Shown in pieces: positions 54,401 to 62,609 of a stretch of DNA of 64,000 nt. Numbering within the stretch: the first letter of the stretch is position 1; each line of letters starts with the position of its first letter. Made by a program: the position numbers and the translations under genes. The notes below the pieces were generated by a model. It was not told the DNA's origin. It ran no database searches and saw only the letters and a list, made by a program, of their open reading frames with translations. The stretch comes from Morinoia aosen (Eukaryota > Arthropoda > Malacostraca > Amphipoda > Talitridae). Location: positions 59,660,514 to 59,724,513 of the forward strand of contig CM059557.1 of the NCBI GenBank assembly GCA_030386875.1, given 5' to 3'.

Positions 54401-56802
54401 TCATACCTAGAAAGGCCGTCCGGTCAAAATGACCAGACATGTAAATAGTATACAGGATAGCGAGTGCATACGGGATGTAAAGTCGCTCCTACTAGAGGTT
54501 GCGGCGCTCAGCATAATGTTTTGAAAGAATGTCCTGGTCCAACTACCATTCTAAAACTGAAAAATACGCCTAACAACAAGTTCAGCTCATTTATAGTTTG
54601 CTCATTGACAATTTCATCATTGAAAATATTAGACAATGTACTGAAATTGAAGATCACACTAAACTTTCAAATCCAATTTGGAAAGTTTCAAAGAAGGAAA
54701 TATACGCATTACTCGCAGTCATGTACACTCGTAGAGTGCTAGCAAAGGGACAACCAGTTCATATGGCATGGTCAAAGAAATGGGGTCCTCCCATTATTGC
54801 CGAGTTGAGGCCTCTAAATACATAGGTACAAAGAGCTTTTGAAGTACTTACGGTTTGAAGAAGGAAAGAAAAACAGGTTATTTCCAATAAAGATGGTGCA
54901 AAAAAGGAACGAACATCACAATCAGAAAAAGTGCAAACAGACAAAAATGAGCTATTTTCAACTGTATGAAACCGTTTTCTCGAAAAATGTAAAGTTATGT
55001 ACTGGCCAAATGAAAATATACAATAGATGAGCAGTTTTTTGCAACTTAACCCTTAATGCCCAAGTGGACTGTACGGTCCTCTTTCAAAAATAACAATAAT
55101 ATATTGTATTTCTTTTTCAATTTGTTCACTAATGTGTCCTTTGAACTTCACTGTCGAGTGGCAGTTCCTTCTACATCTAGAAAACAGTGACTACCTAATG
55201 CCAGTGTCGGTTTAGTGATAGTGGTTGTGATAACGGTAATATGAGTATAAAAATGTGGGCGTTAAAGGGTTGAGCTAGGTACCCGGTCACCCAGTACATT
55301 GCGAGTGAGCCTGACAAATTTGGCGTCAAGTTTTGGCTTGCTGTGGATGCAAAACTAAGTATTTGTTGAATGGATTCCCTTATTTAGAAAAAGGCCCTCA
55401 ATCCTTGTCTGAACACGTGGTAATGACCCTCATGGAGCCTTTTCTGAATTGTGGGTGAAATGTAACTACTGACAACTTTTTACATCCATGAAACTTGCTG
55501 TCAGACTGGAAGAAAAGAAGACAATTAGTACGGTAAATCGAGTAAGGCGAGAAATTCCAACATAAATTAAAAGCTGCGAGGAACCTAGTTTTTTTTTTGA
55601 AGTACTGCAATCTAACAAAGCTACTTTGACTCTATACCAAGGAAAACCTTCGAAAAATGTCCTCGAGCCTAGTACTCTGCACAGAAATGTTTCAATTCTA
55701 GATGGAGAAAATAAGATCCTTGAATCTATTGCCTTGTTCAATGACACAAAATTTAGAGTTGACATAATTGATCAAATGGTCTGATTGTATTCAATAAAAG
55801 GTTGCTTCTCGCCGTTGGCCAGTGCAGTGCTTGTGCAATGTTTTAGATTTGGCTGCAATCAATGCCTTCTTATTATACAAAACAAATATAGACGTTAAGA
55901 TTAGCCACAGAGATTTATTTTACTCATATAATGGAAATTCTGTAGAATAAAAACCAAATGTTGAAGTAAAAACCAGTTGTGAAATAGAGGATCGTGCAAT
56001 TCAAGAGTCTGACATTCCCGATTGTTCGAATTCCAAGAAGAGAACAGATTGTCAAATAAAATAACCCAATGGTCTTTGCCGCAACAAGAGGAAGAAAACT
56101 TGTAATAAGTGCAAGAAATATCTTTGTGGAAAGTGCACTGCGCATAAGAACATTGTTATGGTTTGTAAAGAGTGCATTAAGCGATAGTAATTTAAATTTT
56201 CACTTAAGTTTATTTAAATGCTTTTTATTTCTTAAATACGTTTAGTTTATTGCCATGCAATTAGTGAGTACAATGTTAAGTATATTTAAGAAATTCGTGA
56301 AACGCCACAATTTTAAAATGTTTTAATAATGAAAGTAGGTTATAAAAATATATAAATAAATGTGTTTCCAACACTATATCATTATTCTACGATATTCAAC
56401 CGTGGTATTCTTCTCTTAAAAAACTGCAGTGAATTTAATCTCATTCATTTTAACAGTAAATCCTAGTTTCATCGTTCCGATCAAAATGACCGGACGGCCC
56501 ATGAAGGCATGAGGGTATGCGCGGCCGTTCTAGTGTTAACCAATTTATCCAGATACACTTTGGCTGTCACACATGGGTTCAGATACATGTCACAATCTCA
56601 AATGCTCATGCTTAACATGTAGTCATTCATTTTTTATCTAAATCAATTAGCTCAGAAATTTTACGTGTTCCTTTTACTACGTTTACTGGCATCGAACTCG
56701 AAATATTTTCTTACGGTTATTTGATGTGCAACTTTCTTTTTGTGGTTTAGGGAACAAAAAAGAAAAACAGACAAGGATTTGATAGAGGTTACCCGTGCTC
56801 AG
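36403..56802 (+). CDS. Spliced coiled-coil protein gene, MNS1/TPH-like (partial)
   Basis: Ten exons can be followed (listed separately), giving about 350 residues rich in Glu, Gln, Arg, Leu and Ala with few prolines, so almost entirely predicted coiled coil. The segment LRQLESQLLQSYANK in exon 2, followed by a Lys/Arg/Glu-rich helix, resembles the region of meiosis-specific nuclear structural protein 1 and other trichohyalin-plectin-homology proteins, which bind axonemal microtubules; this family call is inference. Most junctions keep the reading frame exactly (2/1 or 0/0 phases); only exon 3 to 4 does not. Introns hold a foldback element, a Tc1 remnant, a MITE and a piggyBac. The 3' end is not seen: a LINE follows the last exon. 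GC-rich exons contrast with AT-rich introns, which supports a real conserved gene. Confidence 0.65.
36435..39552 (+). other. Intron 1 with a GC-rich island
   Basis: Mostly AT-rich. 36895-37095 belongs to an intronic repeat family. At 38044-38200 there is a GC-rich patch with a foldback (CTCTCGCTTGCCC, four bases, GGGCGAGCGGGAG). Its composition suggests an old transposon end, but no boundaries were found. Confidence 0.4.
36895..37095 (+). repeat. Intronic repeat family, copy in intron 1
   Basis: Pyrimidine-rich, with the landmarks TGTTTCTATGAGCTGG, CATAGATTCCTC and GCCTTTGTTGTGGTTAGG, also seen at 45725, 46985 and 49145. Confidence 0.5.
39553..39679 (+). CDS. Exon 2
   Basis: Acceptor TTTTCAG|G and donor CAG|GTAAGG. 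Encodes the LVLETNNPELRQLESQLL and EACRHRKEQVKMKQ segments, the part most like MNS1. Ends in phase 0. Confidence 0.8.
39885..41354. mobile_element. foldback element C with TTAA ends, in intron 2
   Basis: TTAA plus GGGGACCTTATCC on the left; on the right, inverted, TTAA plus GGGGACCATATTG. It contains two nested hairpins: arms about 40055-40146 against 40272-40363, and about 40395-40480 against 40655-40725. There is also a direct duplication of about 200 bp (40649-40858 and 40959-41170). A C-then-G run lies at 41198-41219, about 130 bp from the right end, as in element B. No coding capacity. Confidence 0.75.
41922..42032 (+). CDS. Exon 3
   Basis: Acceptor ATTTCAG|AAA and donor CTG|GTGAGT; 37 codons, phase 0 at both ends (KAEKKFEELAGEAASLEKEH and onward). 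Confidence 0.8.
42985..43690 (-). pseudogene. Tc1-type transposase remnant in intron 3
   Basis: Minus-strand frames carry the end of a Tc1 DDE domain (SASYPDLNRIENTYQWIVGN, near 43100-43180, with the third acidic residue) and, higher up, a degraded KEHLIWDVDKC near 43510-43540 and WVVFSSRGTMKL near 43330-43380. Several stops and frameshifts separate them. Terminal repeats were not found. Confidence 0.65.
43691..45053 (+). other. Rest of intron 3, no gene seen
   Basis: AT-rich. A small exon is expected somewhere in 42033-45053, because the phases of exons 3 and 4 do not match, but none could be identified. Confidence 0.4.
45054..45170 (+). CDS. Exon 4
   Basis: Acceptor TAGTACAG|A and donor GTGAGC. 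The coiled-coil frame (KEQAAAQQMRQAEQQCEEMM) starts at 45055, so the preceding exon should end with two bases of a codon, whereas exon 3 ends in phase 0. An acceptor six bases further in (at 45060) would restore the phase. Ends in phase 2. Confidence 0.75.
45213..45443. mobile_element. MITE family M, copy 3, in intron 4
   Basis: Same orientation as copy 2. The right end AAGTGTTAAC keeps the TTAA (45440-45443); the left end has decayed. Shared inner words include AAACTGAAGTTTAATATT and ACTGGATCATG. Confidence 0.7.
45725..46045 (+). repeat. Intronic repeat family, copy in intron 4
   Basis: Contains ATTGTATCTATGGGAAT, GCTAAAGGTTAGGTAGGCC, GTTCACTGCTGTCCAG, GCATAGATTCTGC and CCTTTGTTGCGGTTAGG in that order; the fullest copy of the family. 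Confidence 0.55.
46242..46358 (+). CDS. Exon 5
   Basis: Acceptor TGTTTCAG|A completes the codon left by exon 4. Reads QEEKKRRDREQQEESLQRSQ and onward. The donor CG|GTTTGT is weak, but it leaves the two bases that exon 6 needs. Confidence 0.75.
46985..47200 (+). repeat. Intronic repeat family, copy in intron 5
   Basis: Contains GGTTAACTGCTGTATTG, CTTCAATTTCTATCTTG, GCGTAGATTCTCTG and CCTTTGTTGTGGCTCGG. Confidence 0.5.
49145..49500 (+). repeat. Intronic repeat family, second copy in intron 5
   Basis: Contains AGCTGAAGGTTAGGCATC, TTTTTGTTGAAAAAGAATAG, CCTACTACTTTCTTTAAC and TTATGAAGGTTAGGGAG. Confidence 0.5.
50170..50308 (+). CDS. Exon 6
   Basis: Acceptor TTGTGCAG|G. The frame runs RAAESVAAVQQLRADVQQER to SLQQ and ends in phase 0. 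The donor is CAG|GCAAGT, a GC-AG type splice site with otherwise ideal consensus. Confidence 0.8.
50455..50640 (+). repeat. Intronic repeat family, copy in intron 6
   Basis: Contains CAACTATTGTATCTTTGGG, GAGCAGGTGGTTAGGTAAGC and GTTCACTGCTCTCCAG; truncated at its right side. Confidence 0.5.
50709..50996 (+). repeat. 29-bp minisatellite in intron 6
   Basis: About nine diverged units of roughly 29 bp on the pattern CTAGTTCTTACCATC, TATGCTCTGTTAAT. The final units are the most AT-rich. Confidence 0.8.
50997..51956 (+). other. Rest of intron 6, no gene seen
   Basis: AT-rich, no recognised repeat. Confidence 0.4.
51957..52090 (+). CDS. Exon 7
   Basis: Acceptor TTGACTGTGAAG|GAG after a T-rich tract, in phase 0 as required, and donor GAG|GTGCGC. 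Encodes ELRELRAELEAAEQLERAEQ and a Gln-rich end. Leaves two bases. Confidence 0.78.
52091..52857 (+). other. Intron 7, no element seen
   Basis: Moderately AT-rich, without recognisable repeats. Confidence 0.4.
52858..52915 (+). CDS. Exon 8
   Basis: Acceptor TTTGGGCAG|A completes an Arg codon. Reads MKSEAAEREAAREAEYLSI and ends at ATT|GTGAGT in phase 0. Confidence 0.78.
53612..53796 (+). CDS. Exon 9
   Basis: Acceptor AATTTACAG|CTG in phase 0 and donor CAG|GTGAGC. Longest exon, 61 codons: LSEVQELECSLDQLTTAAR, then an Arg/Gln-rich helix ending QLLDEYHALR. Ends in phase 2. Confidence 0.82.
53797..54228 (+). other. Intron 9, left part
   Basis: AT-rich sequence before the piggyBac insertion; nothing recognised. 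Confidence 0.4.
54590..56187 (+). pseudogene. piggyBac transposase, multiply broken
   Basis: Order of recognised parts: LIDNFIIENIRQCTE and SKKEIYALLAVMYTRRVLAK (54598-54770), SKKWGPPIIAEL, a 224-bp insertion, then PVTQYIASEPDKFGVKFWLA with the first catalytic aspartate (about 55280-55350). The segment with TTDNFFTS-like sequence and the second aspartate lies near 55455-55480. DIIDQM with the third lies near 55760-55780. A cysteine-rich C-terminal finger (CNKCKKYLCGKC and CKEC, 56105-56187) closes it. Stops and frameshifts are frequent, so no active protein is made. Confidence 0.85.
55048..55271. mobile_element. small MITE inside the piggyBac transposase
   Basis: Inverted ends AACCCTTAATGCCCA and AACCCTTTAACGCCCA. 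The piggyBac frame resumes directly after it. 224 bp, AT-rich, non-coding. The target duplication is unclear. Confidence 0.65.
56751..56802 (+). CDS. Exon 10 (last seen)
   Basis: Acceptor GTGGTTTAG|G completes the codon left by exon 9. Reads EQKRKTDKDLIEVTRAQ and ends at CAG|GTGCGG in phase 0. The donor coincides with the start of a hairpin at the LINE edge, so the true exon end is uncertain. Confidence 0.6.
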
Positions 56803-57190
56803 GTGCGGGTATCCAGCCCACCCGCACCTTCTTGTGGTGGTGCCGTTAGTACACCCACTACGACTACTGTCATCTGTACAACCTGTTGTACTGGGATAGC
56901 GACTTGATTATTGTAATAGTTTATCGCCAATCAGAATTATTGTGGGTGGAACCAACGCGGGGGGCGCCTAGGGCACCTCGGTGCTCTAGGTTTTGAATTT
57001 CTTTTTCATTTTTGGTTTGCTACGCGTTCGTTAGTGTAAGGTGAATAACTAGGTTGCATAACCTACTAAATCGTGTATTGTTCCAATTTTGTGTTAAATT
57101 TGTAGTTTTGATCTTGTTCTAAAGCCTAAAATTAAGAGTAAAAACGCCAACCCTGATCCCGGAGGCCGACGGCCTCTGGGGTCGGGCATC

Positions 57191-59506
57191 ATGCCCAGAG
57201 GAGCGAGAGGCTCGCGGTCCGGAGGTAAGCGTGCGGGGAGCGAGCGCAGGCCGGACCAGGGAACGACAGAAAAACGAGAGACTTTGCCTAACCACATTAA
57301 GTCAATCAGGACTCCAATCAATAAGGAAACAATCGAGCCTACCAGCAATAACGGTGGAAGAATTCAGGCGGAACGTCGTGAGGCTGTGGCCGGGGGGACG
57401 GCCGTGGGTGCAGCGGTCGAGCTAACCACGTCCGAGCGGGTGAGCGAGGTGGAGAGGAGTGTGAGCAGGCTGATGCGGAGTCTGGGTGAGATGGGATGTG
57501 GCGGAGACGTCCGGGATGTTCAGAGTGGCGACCCAGCAACAATGGAAACATCTGCGGAGGAGAGAATCAAAAAAGTGGAACTGGCTGTGAGCAAACTGGC
57601 GGACATCATTGATAAATTAACACCCCCTTCAGAGGGAAAACAAAAACCTACCTGTTCCCCTGGATCAACCAGGAAGCGAAAATATGTGCCCCTGGACCTC
57701 ATGGAACTTCCAACCACACCGACATTCATGCGCTTTTATTGCATGAAATTTAAACCAGAAACTAAACGCAACCTAAATCCCTACGCAATTAAGGCCAGCA
57801 TCATAAACGCTACTGGACTTCCTCCCAAGTCAATTACCACCAGCGGTAAAGATAGTTTCACACTCAAAGCAAGGGATAATAAACAGGGACAAGCCATGCT
57901 GACCATCACTAGCGTGAATAGCGTGCCCTGCGAAGTCATAGTCCACCCAAGACTGAACAAATCCAAAGGACTCATCTACATCAACGAGTACAACATGAGC
58001 GACTTCGACGAGTTTGCGGCCGGGCTGAAGGAAGCTTACAACATCAGCAACGTCATTGACGCTACATTCATAAAGACCAGACGCGAACAAACTAGCGCCC
58101 TTATCCTCGAATTCAACTCCGAAACACCCCCCAGCTATATATATATTCCAGGTGAGCGCGCGGACACGCCAGTTCATCCATACATCGACAAACCGATGCA
58201 CTGCTCCAACTGCCAGCTGTATGGCCACACCAAAAAACGCTGCAACAGGCCACCAACCTGCGCAAAGTGGGGCACTGGGGGACACTCAAGCGATCAGTGC
58301 CTGGAAGTACAAGCCAAATGTCTCCATTGCCGCGGTCCCCACCCGGTGAAAAGCAAAATGTGTCCTAAGCATATTGAAGAACAGAAAATAGTTGAAATTC
58401 AAGCCAAGCACAAAGTAGGCATCCGTCGCGCAAGACAACTTTACCACAACTCTGACGAATACTCTGAAAAACCATCAAAAACCTCCACCGAGCACTTTCT
58501 CTGCAAAATCGATGCTGCCGAAAAACGCAAACTCTCACCGTGGATACTGGAGAAGAGCCTGCAACGGGAACTTGGGACCAAACCCAAACGCATTTCTTCT
58601 AAGGGGAACGATTCCTTTATAATCGAAATCTGCAACTCACGCCAGAGCGACTCTGTCCGCAAGATAAAGTCAATCAATAACACACCTGTCACCATATCCG
58701 AATATTGCCACCCCAATGCCGCCAAAGGACTTGTCTACATATACGAGTACGACCTGACAGACTTTGAGAACTTCCGCAAAGGACTCAAAGAAGATCACGA
58801 CCTCCACGATGTGACCAAGGCAACATGGATCCGACCCAAGGACCCACTCGCCCAACCATTGCTACTAACTTTCCGTGGAGACCTCCCAGAATATCTAACA
58901 GTGCCAGGCGAACAATCAAAGAGCAAAGTATACGCCTACGTACCACGCCCGATGCTTTGTAAAATATGCCTGGAATACGGGCATACCCAAAAGTGGTGCT
59001 CAAGCAACACCCCGATTTGTGCTCGGTGTGATAACGCCAATCACAGTGCCACAGAATGTACCAGCTCAAAAATAGAATGTCACCACTGCGGCCAAGATCA
59101 TTTCACCGGAACCCTTAAATGCATCGAATTTAAATACCAACAAGAAGTTGTAACAATACAACACAAATTTAGACTTAGTAGAGCCCAAGCAAAAGCTAAA
59201 TTGGATGCAGAATGTCCTCAATATCGACGCTCCTTCGTCAGTGCAGTGCAGACGACCGCCGCCAACACAGCGTCAAGCCAAACCCCACCGAGGGAAATGG
59301 AACCTCCGAGCGCTGCCGCTGCTGACAGCCCTGTCAAACCTGTGGACGGTAGCACGCGAAGAAAGCGGAAAAACTCCGAACATCAGGAGCGCCCAACGGA
59401 AAAGAAACAACTAACAGAGGCAGTGTGTATGAATCCTGATACTGGCGAACTTTATACTACAACGATACAAATGACCCCAAATTACGATTCCGCTCTCAGC
59501 GACTGA
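57191..59506 (+). CDS. LINE ORF1 nucleic-acid-binding protein with a duplicated module
   Basis: 771 codons, uninterrupted. Residues 1-170 are charged and low in complexity, with weak coiled-coil character near 82-145. Residues 178-418 and 435-675 are two copies of one module: an RRM-like domain followed by zinc knuckles and a basic helix. Shared landmarks are KSITTSGKDSF/KRISSKGNDSF, KGLIYINEYNMSDF/KGLVYIYEYDLTDF and CSNCQLYGHTKKRC/CKICLEYGHTQKWC. Each module has two CCHC knuckles plus a third Cys/His group. In the first module the second knuckle reads CAKWGTGGHSSDQC, with tryptophan (360) for cysteine. Such proteins coat LINE RNA in the ribonucleoprotein particle. Confidence 0.9.
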   Translation: MPRGARGSRSGGKRAGSERRPDQGTTEKRETLPNHIKSIRTPINKETIEPTSNNGGRIQAERREAVAGGTAVGAAVELTTSERVSEVERSVSRLMRSLGEMGCGGDVRDVQSGDPATMETSAEERIKKVELAVSKLADIIDKLTPPSEGKQKPTCSPGSTRKRKYVPLDLMELPTTPTFMRFYCMKFKPETKRNLNPYAIKASIINATGLPPKSITTSGKDSFTLKARDNKQGQAMLTITSVNSVPCEVIVHPRLNKSKGLIYINEYNMSDFDEFAAGLKEAYNISNVIDATFIKTRREQTSALILEFNSETPPSYIYIPGERADTPVHPYIDKPMHCSNCQLYGHTKKRCNRPPTCAKWGTGGHSSDQCLEVQAKCLHCRGPHPVKSKMCPKHIEEQKIVEIQAKHKVGIRRARQLYHNSDEYSEKPSKTSTEHFLCKIDAAEKRKLSPWILEKSLQRELGTKPKRISSKGNDSFIIEICNSRQSDSVRKIKSINNTPVTISEYCHPNAAKGLVYIYEYDLTDFENFRKGLKEDHDLHDVTKATWIRPKDPLAQPLLLTFRGDLPEYLTVPGEQSKSKVYAYVPRPMLCKICLEYGHTQKWCSSNTPICARCDNANHSATECTSSKIECHHCGQDHFTGTLKCIEFKYQQEVVTIQHKFRLSRAQAKAKLDAECPQYRRSFVSAVQTTAANTASSQTPPREMEPPSAAAADSPVKPVDGSTRRKRKNSEHQERPTEKKQLTEAVCMNPDTGELYTTTIQMTPNYDSALSD

Positions 59507-59593
59507 AATAACCAGCGAGAACAATCCCGCAGTCAGAAGAGAAACCGAAGAAATTTTCAACGAATAAAAAACAAATCCATCCACATCCGAGCA

Positions 59594-60208
59594 ATGAACA
59601 ACCTAGCCTCAATTATCCAATGGAACTGTCAAGGAGTTCGAGCCAAGAAAGACGAACTGCTGGAATTGATACACCAGCACCGACCAGCTGTTGTAGCGCT
59701 ACAGGAAACCAAGCTATGGCACAATTGCACATTCTCTATACCCCAATACTCCCTTCTTATCAAACACGGTCACTTTAACGTCACCCCCCATGGAGGAGTG
59801 GGTCTGCTTATCCATAACTCGGTCCCATTCAGAGAACACGTTTTGACGTCCCAGTTTCAAGTCATCGCAGCCACCATCCAACTTAGTCGGCCGATCACAG
59901 TCGTCTCAATGTAAACGTCTAGAAATCATAGCCTTACCCTAGAAGCACTACGTGATCTAGAAAATCAACTTCCTACTCCAAGCATTATTATGGGTGATTT
60001 CAACAGTTACAGCACAATTTGGGGATGCAGAACCATGGATACTCGGGGGCGCATTCTTGAGCAATATCTAGAACAGTCGAACCTCGTTCTATTAAATACA
60101 GGATCCCCAACCAGAATTTCGTATAACTCAGAATCCGCCATAGACCTAACACTAGCCTCTCCCCGCCTGAACGCGGAGTTGGGAATGGTCTACCTGTCTC
60201 TCTCCTGA
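59594..60208 (+). pseudogene. LINE ORF2 endonuclease domain, frameshifted
   Basis: The frame from 59594 opens the apurinic-type endonuclease: IIQWNCQGVRAKKDELLELI and the catalytic glutamate in ALQETKLW. It stops at 59912. A second frame continues with IIMGDFNSYSTIWG (about 59985-60025) and IDLTLASPRL, then stops at 60208 just before the SDH motif, which is itself out of frame. At least two frameshifts lie in the domain. Confidence 0.85.
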
Positions 60209-60242
60209 GGACAGCGATCACTGCCCGATCCTAATCCAGCTA

Positions 60243-61950
60243 ATGAACGCACAACAAAGCGAGCCTAGCAGAACTGTGTGGTGCCTAAAAAAAGCAGATT
60301 GGCACTCATACGAGAACCACCCAAAGTGGAAAGAGCTGGAAATCTCGCCGGAAACTAACTGTGAAGAACACCTCCAAGCCTTTATTAATGCCATACTGGC
60401 TGTAGCTGTGGATTGCATACCCACCATTGAAATTAAAACCTTCTTTCCAAAGCCCTATTGGAGCGCAAAATTGACCGAAACACGACGAAACCGCGAACGC
60501 CTATACCAAAAGTACCGCCAGACCAGATCGATGCAAAATGCTCTTCGTTGGAAAAGAGCACGAGCAATCCACAGGAACCTCTTACGTGAAGAAAAGAGGA
60601 AGGCGTGGATAAGTTTCGCTAATACGTTCACCAGAAATACACCTCTAACAGCCGTATATGCAAATATTCGCAAAATAAAAGGCCAACCCCAACGAAAAAT
60701 ATCCATCTTGCAAGAAAATAATATTACGTATGCCACCGTGCCCCAAATAGCAAACAAGCTAGCGATGGCCTTCAGCAATACAAGCAGCGCTACGAACTAC
60801 CCCGTCGAGTTTCAACGAGAAAGAGAAAAGGTCCAAAACGAAGGCTTAAATTTTTCATCTACGAACACTGAAGTTTACAACATATCGTTCTCAGCAGCAG
60901 AACTAGAAACGGCTCTTCATAACACCAAAGACACCTCGCCTGGAGCGGATCAAATCTCCTATCAGATGTTGAAGCACTTACCCGAAGCCGGCAAGCAATG
61001 CCTACTATCCATGATGAATAAATTTTGGCTGAACGGATATTTCCCCCCCAGCTGGCGGGAGGCAATTATAATCCCCTTTCCGAAACCGCATAAATCTCCA
61101 CAGTCGCCCCAAAACTACAGACCCATCGCACTAACCAGTTGCCTCTGTAAAACAATGGAACGTCTGGTCAGCAATAGACTCTCGGACTTCTGCGACATGC
61201 ACGGCTGCCTCACGAACATCCAGTGCGGCGGTAGGCGAAGTAGATCCACAACCGACCACCTAGTGCGCCTCGAAACTACGATCAGGAGAGCTTTTGTACA
61301 CAACGAACACTTCGTAAGCGTGTTCTTCGACCTAACGAAAGCTTACGATACAACGTGGAATTTTGGAATAATGCGAGATCTCCACCAAATGCAACTACGA
61401 GGACGACTCCCCTCGTTCATCCAAGAATTCTTACGCGACCGAACTTTTAGAGTCAGAATCAACAATTATTTGTCCGACCCCTTCCCGCAAGAAGAAGGCG
61501 TCCCGCAAGGTTCAGTGCTCTCGGTCACTCTTTTTGCCATTAAGATCAATAGTATTGCCTCTCTGATTCCTCAGGATCCACGATTTCATGCCTCACTGTT
61601 TGTGGACGACTTCCAGCTCGGCTATCGACACAGTGATCTAAATGTCATAAAAATTAAACTCCAGGAATGTATTGATCGTGCCGTACGATGGACTCTGAAG
61701 AACGGTTTCACTTTCTCATCAGAAAAATCCAAAGCTGTACATTTCACCACGTTGCCCGGTATCCAGATGCCCCCACCCCTAAAAATCGCAAATCAAGATA
61801 TTGAGTTTGTAGAGGAAATCAAGTTTCTTGGACTCACGTGGGACACAAAACTCACATGGAAAAAACACATCGACATCAGAGCCAAATGCAAGAAAGGATG
61901 CGCTATGCTCAAATCTATCTCCTCCCATGACTGGGGGGGGGGATCAGCAC
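60243..61950 (+). pseudogene. LINE ORF2 reverse transcriptase
   Basis: About 570 codons open. Landmarks in order: SPGADQISYQMLKHLPE (about 60940), SPQNYRPIALTSCLCKTMER (about 61110), FFDLTKAYDTTW (about 61330), GVPQGSVLSVTLFAI (about 61500), catalytic box SLFVDDFQLGY (about 61600) and FLGLTWDTKLTWKKHI (about 61830). The polymerase aspartates are intact. A run of G at about 61937-61943 shifts the frame; the correct continuation is in the next frame. Confidence 0.88.
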
Positions 61951-62574
61951 ATTCTTCTCCACATGTACAAACTTTTTGTTCGGTCAATAATGGACTACGG
62001 ATGCATTGTCTACGCATCAGCATCCAACACCACCCTTAAGCTTTTGGATCCCGTCGCCAACGACTGCTTGCGTCTGGCTACAGGAGCCTTCAAGTCCACA
62101 CCTGCCGCAAGCCTCCAAGTTCTAACGGGTGAAATGCCGCTGAACCTGCGAAGGCAACTACTTTCCTTAAAATATTATTTCAAAATGAAAAGCCACTTAG
62201 GTAACCCAGCCTTTAACTCTGCTATCCCTCCTATTGACAGGAGATTGTACGTAAATAAGAAAGTTGTGCCTTCATTTGCCATTCGCACACTCAATAACAT
62301 TGGATCCCTAAATCTCGAACCCCCTTATATCAAACCCGCTTTCTCGTACCGGCGACTGAACCTTGACGTCCCAACATGGAATACGGTCGCCATCGACATA
62401 AACTTGGAACTAACAGCCCTAAAAAAAGAAACAACCCATCCAACTACATACATCCAGGAATACCACCGACTAGCAAGCGAAAATTACCCAGGTCACACTG
62501 CCGTCTTCACAGATGGCTCCAAGAGCAACGACGGCGTTGGCGCTGCGGCATTCTGTAGCAGCATTCAGAAATAG
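61930..62574 (+). pseudogene. LINE ORF2 C-terminal connection and start of RNase H
   Basis: Continues from the G-run frameshift with LLHMYKLFVRSIMDYGCIVY and ends with the first RNase H strand, HTAVFTDGSKSNDGVGAAAF, including the first catalytic aspartate. A stop at 62572 follows. Beyond it the frame still reads ISLPKYPLYS as in related elements, until the hAT-like insertion at 62610. Confidence 0.82.
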
Positions 62575-62609
62575 ATTTCACTTCCCCAAGTATCCACTAT
62601 ATTCACTGC

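Larger units (their letters stand above)
54229..56539 (+). mobile_element. piggyBac transposon in intron 9, decayed
   Basis: TTAA at 54229-54232 and 56536-56539. Ends start CTCTAGAAAGGACG and, inverted, CACTAGAACGGCCG. Subterminal copies of CCGTCCGGTCA occur at about 54247, 54419 and, inverted, 56488. A transposase runs between, in the same direction as the host gene. Confidence 0.85.
56801..62609 (+). mobile_element. nearly full-length I-type LINE with two ORFs
   Basis: A 5' leader of about 390 bp, ORF1 (57191-59506), then ORF2 with endonuclease, reverse transcriptase and the first part of RNase H. The leader holds two foldbacks: AGGTGCGGGT/ACCCGCACCT at 56801-56829 and CCTAGGGCACC/GGTGCTCTAGG near 56968-56992. 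The element is cut at 62609 by a hAT-like insertion, so the rest of RNase H and the 3' end are outside the window or lost. It has the same orientation as the host gene. RNase H after RT places it in the I superfamily. Confidence 0.85.

Noticed and set aside
57830..58285. 151-codon minus-strand frame
   Set aside because: Antisense to LINE ORF1; composition follows from the sense codons.
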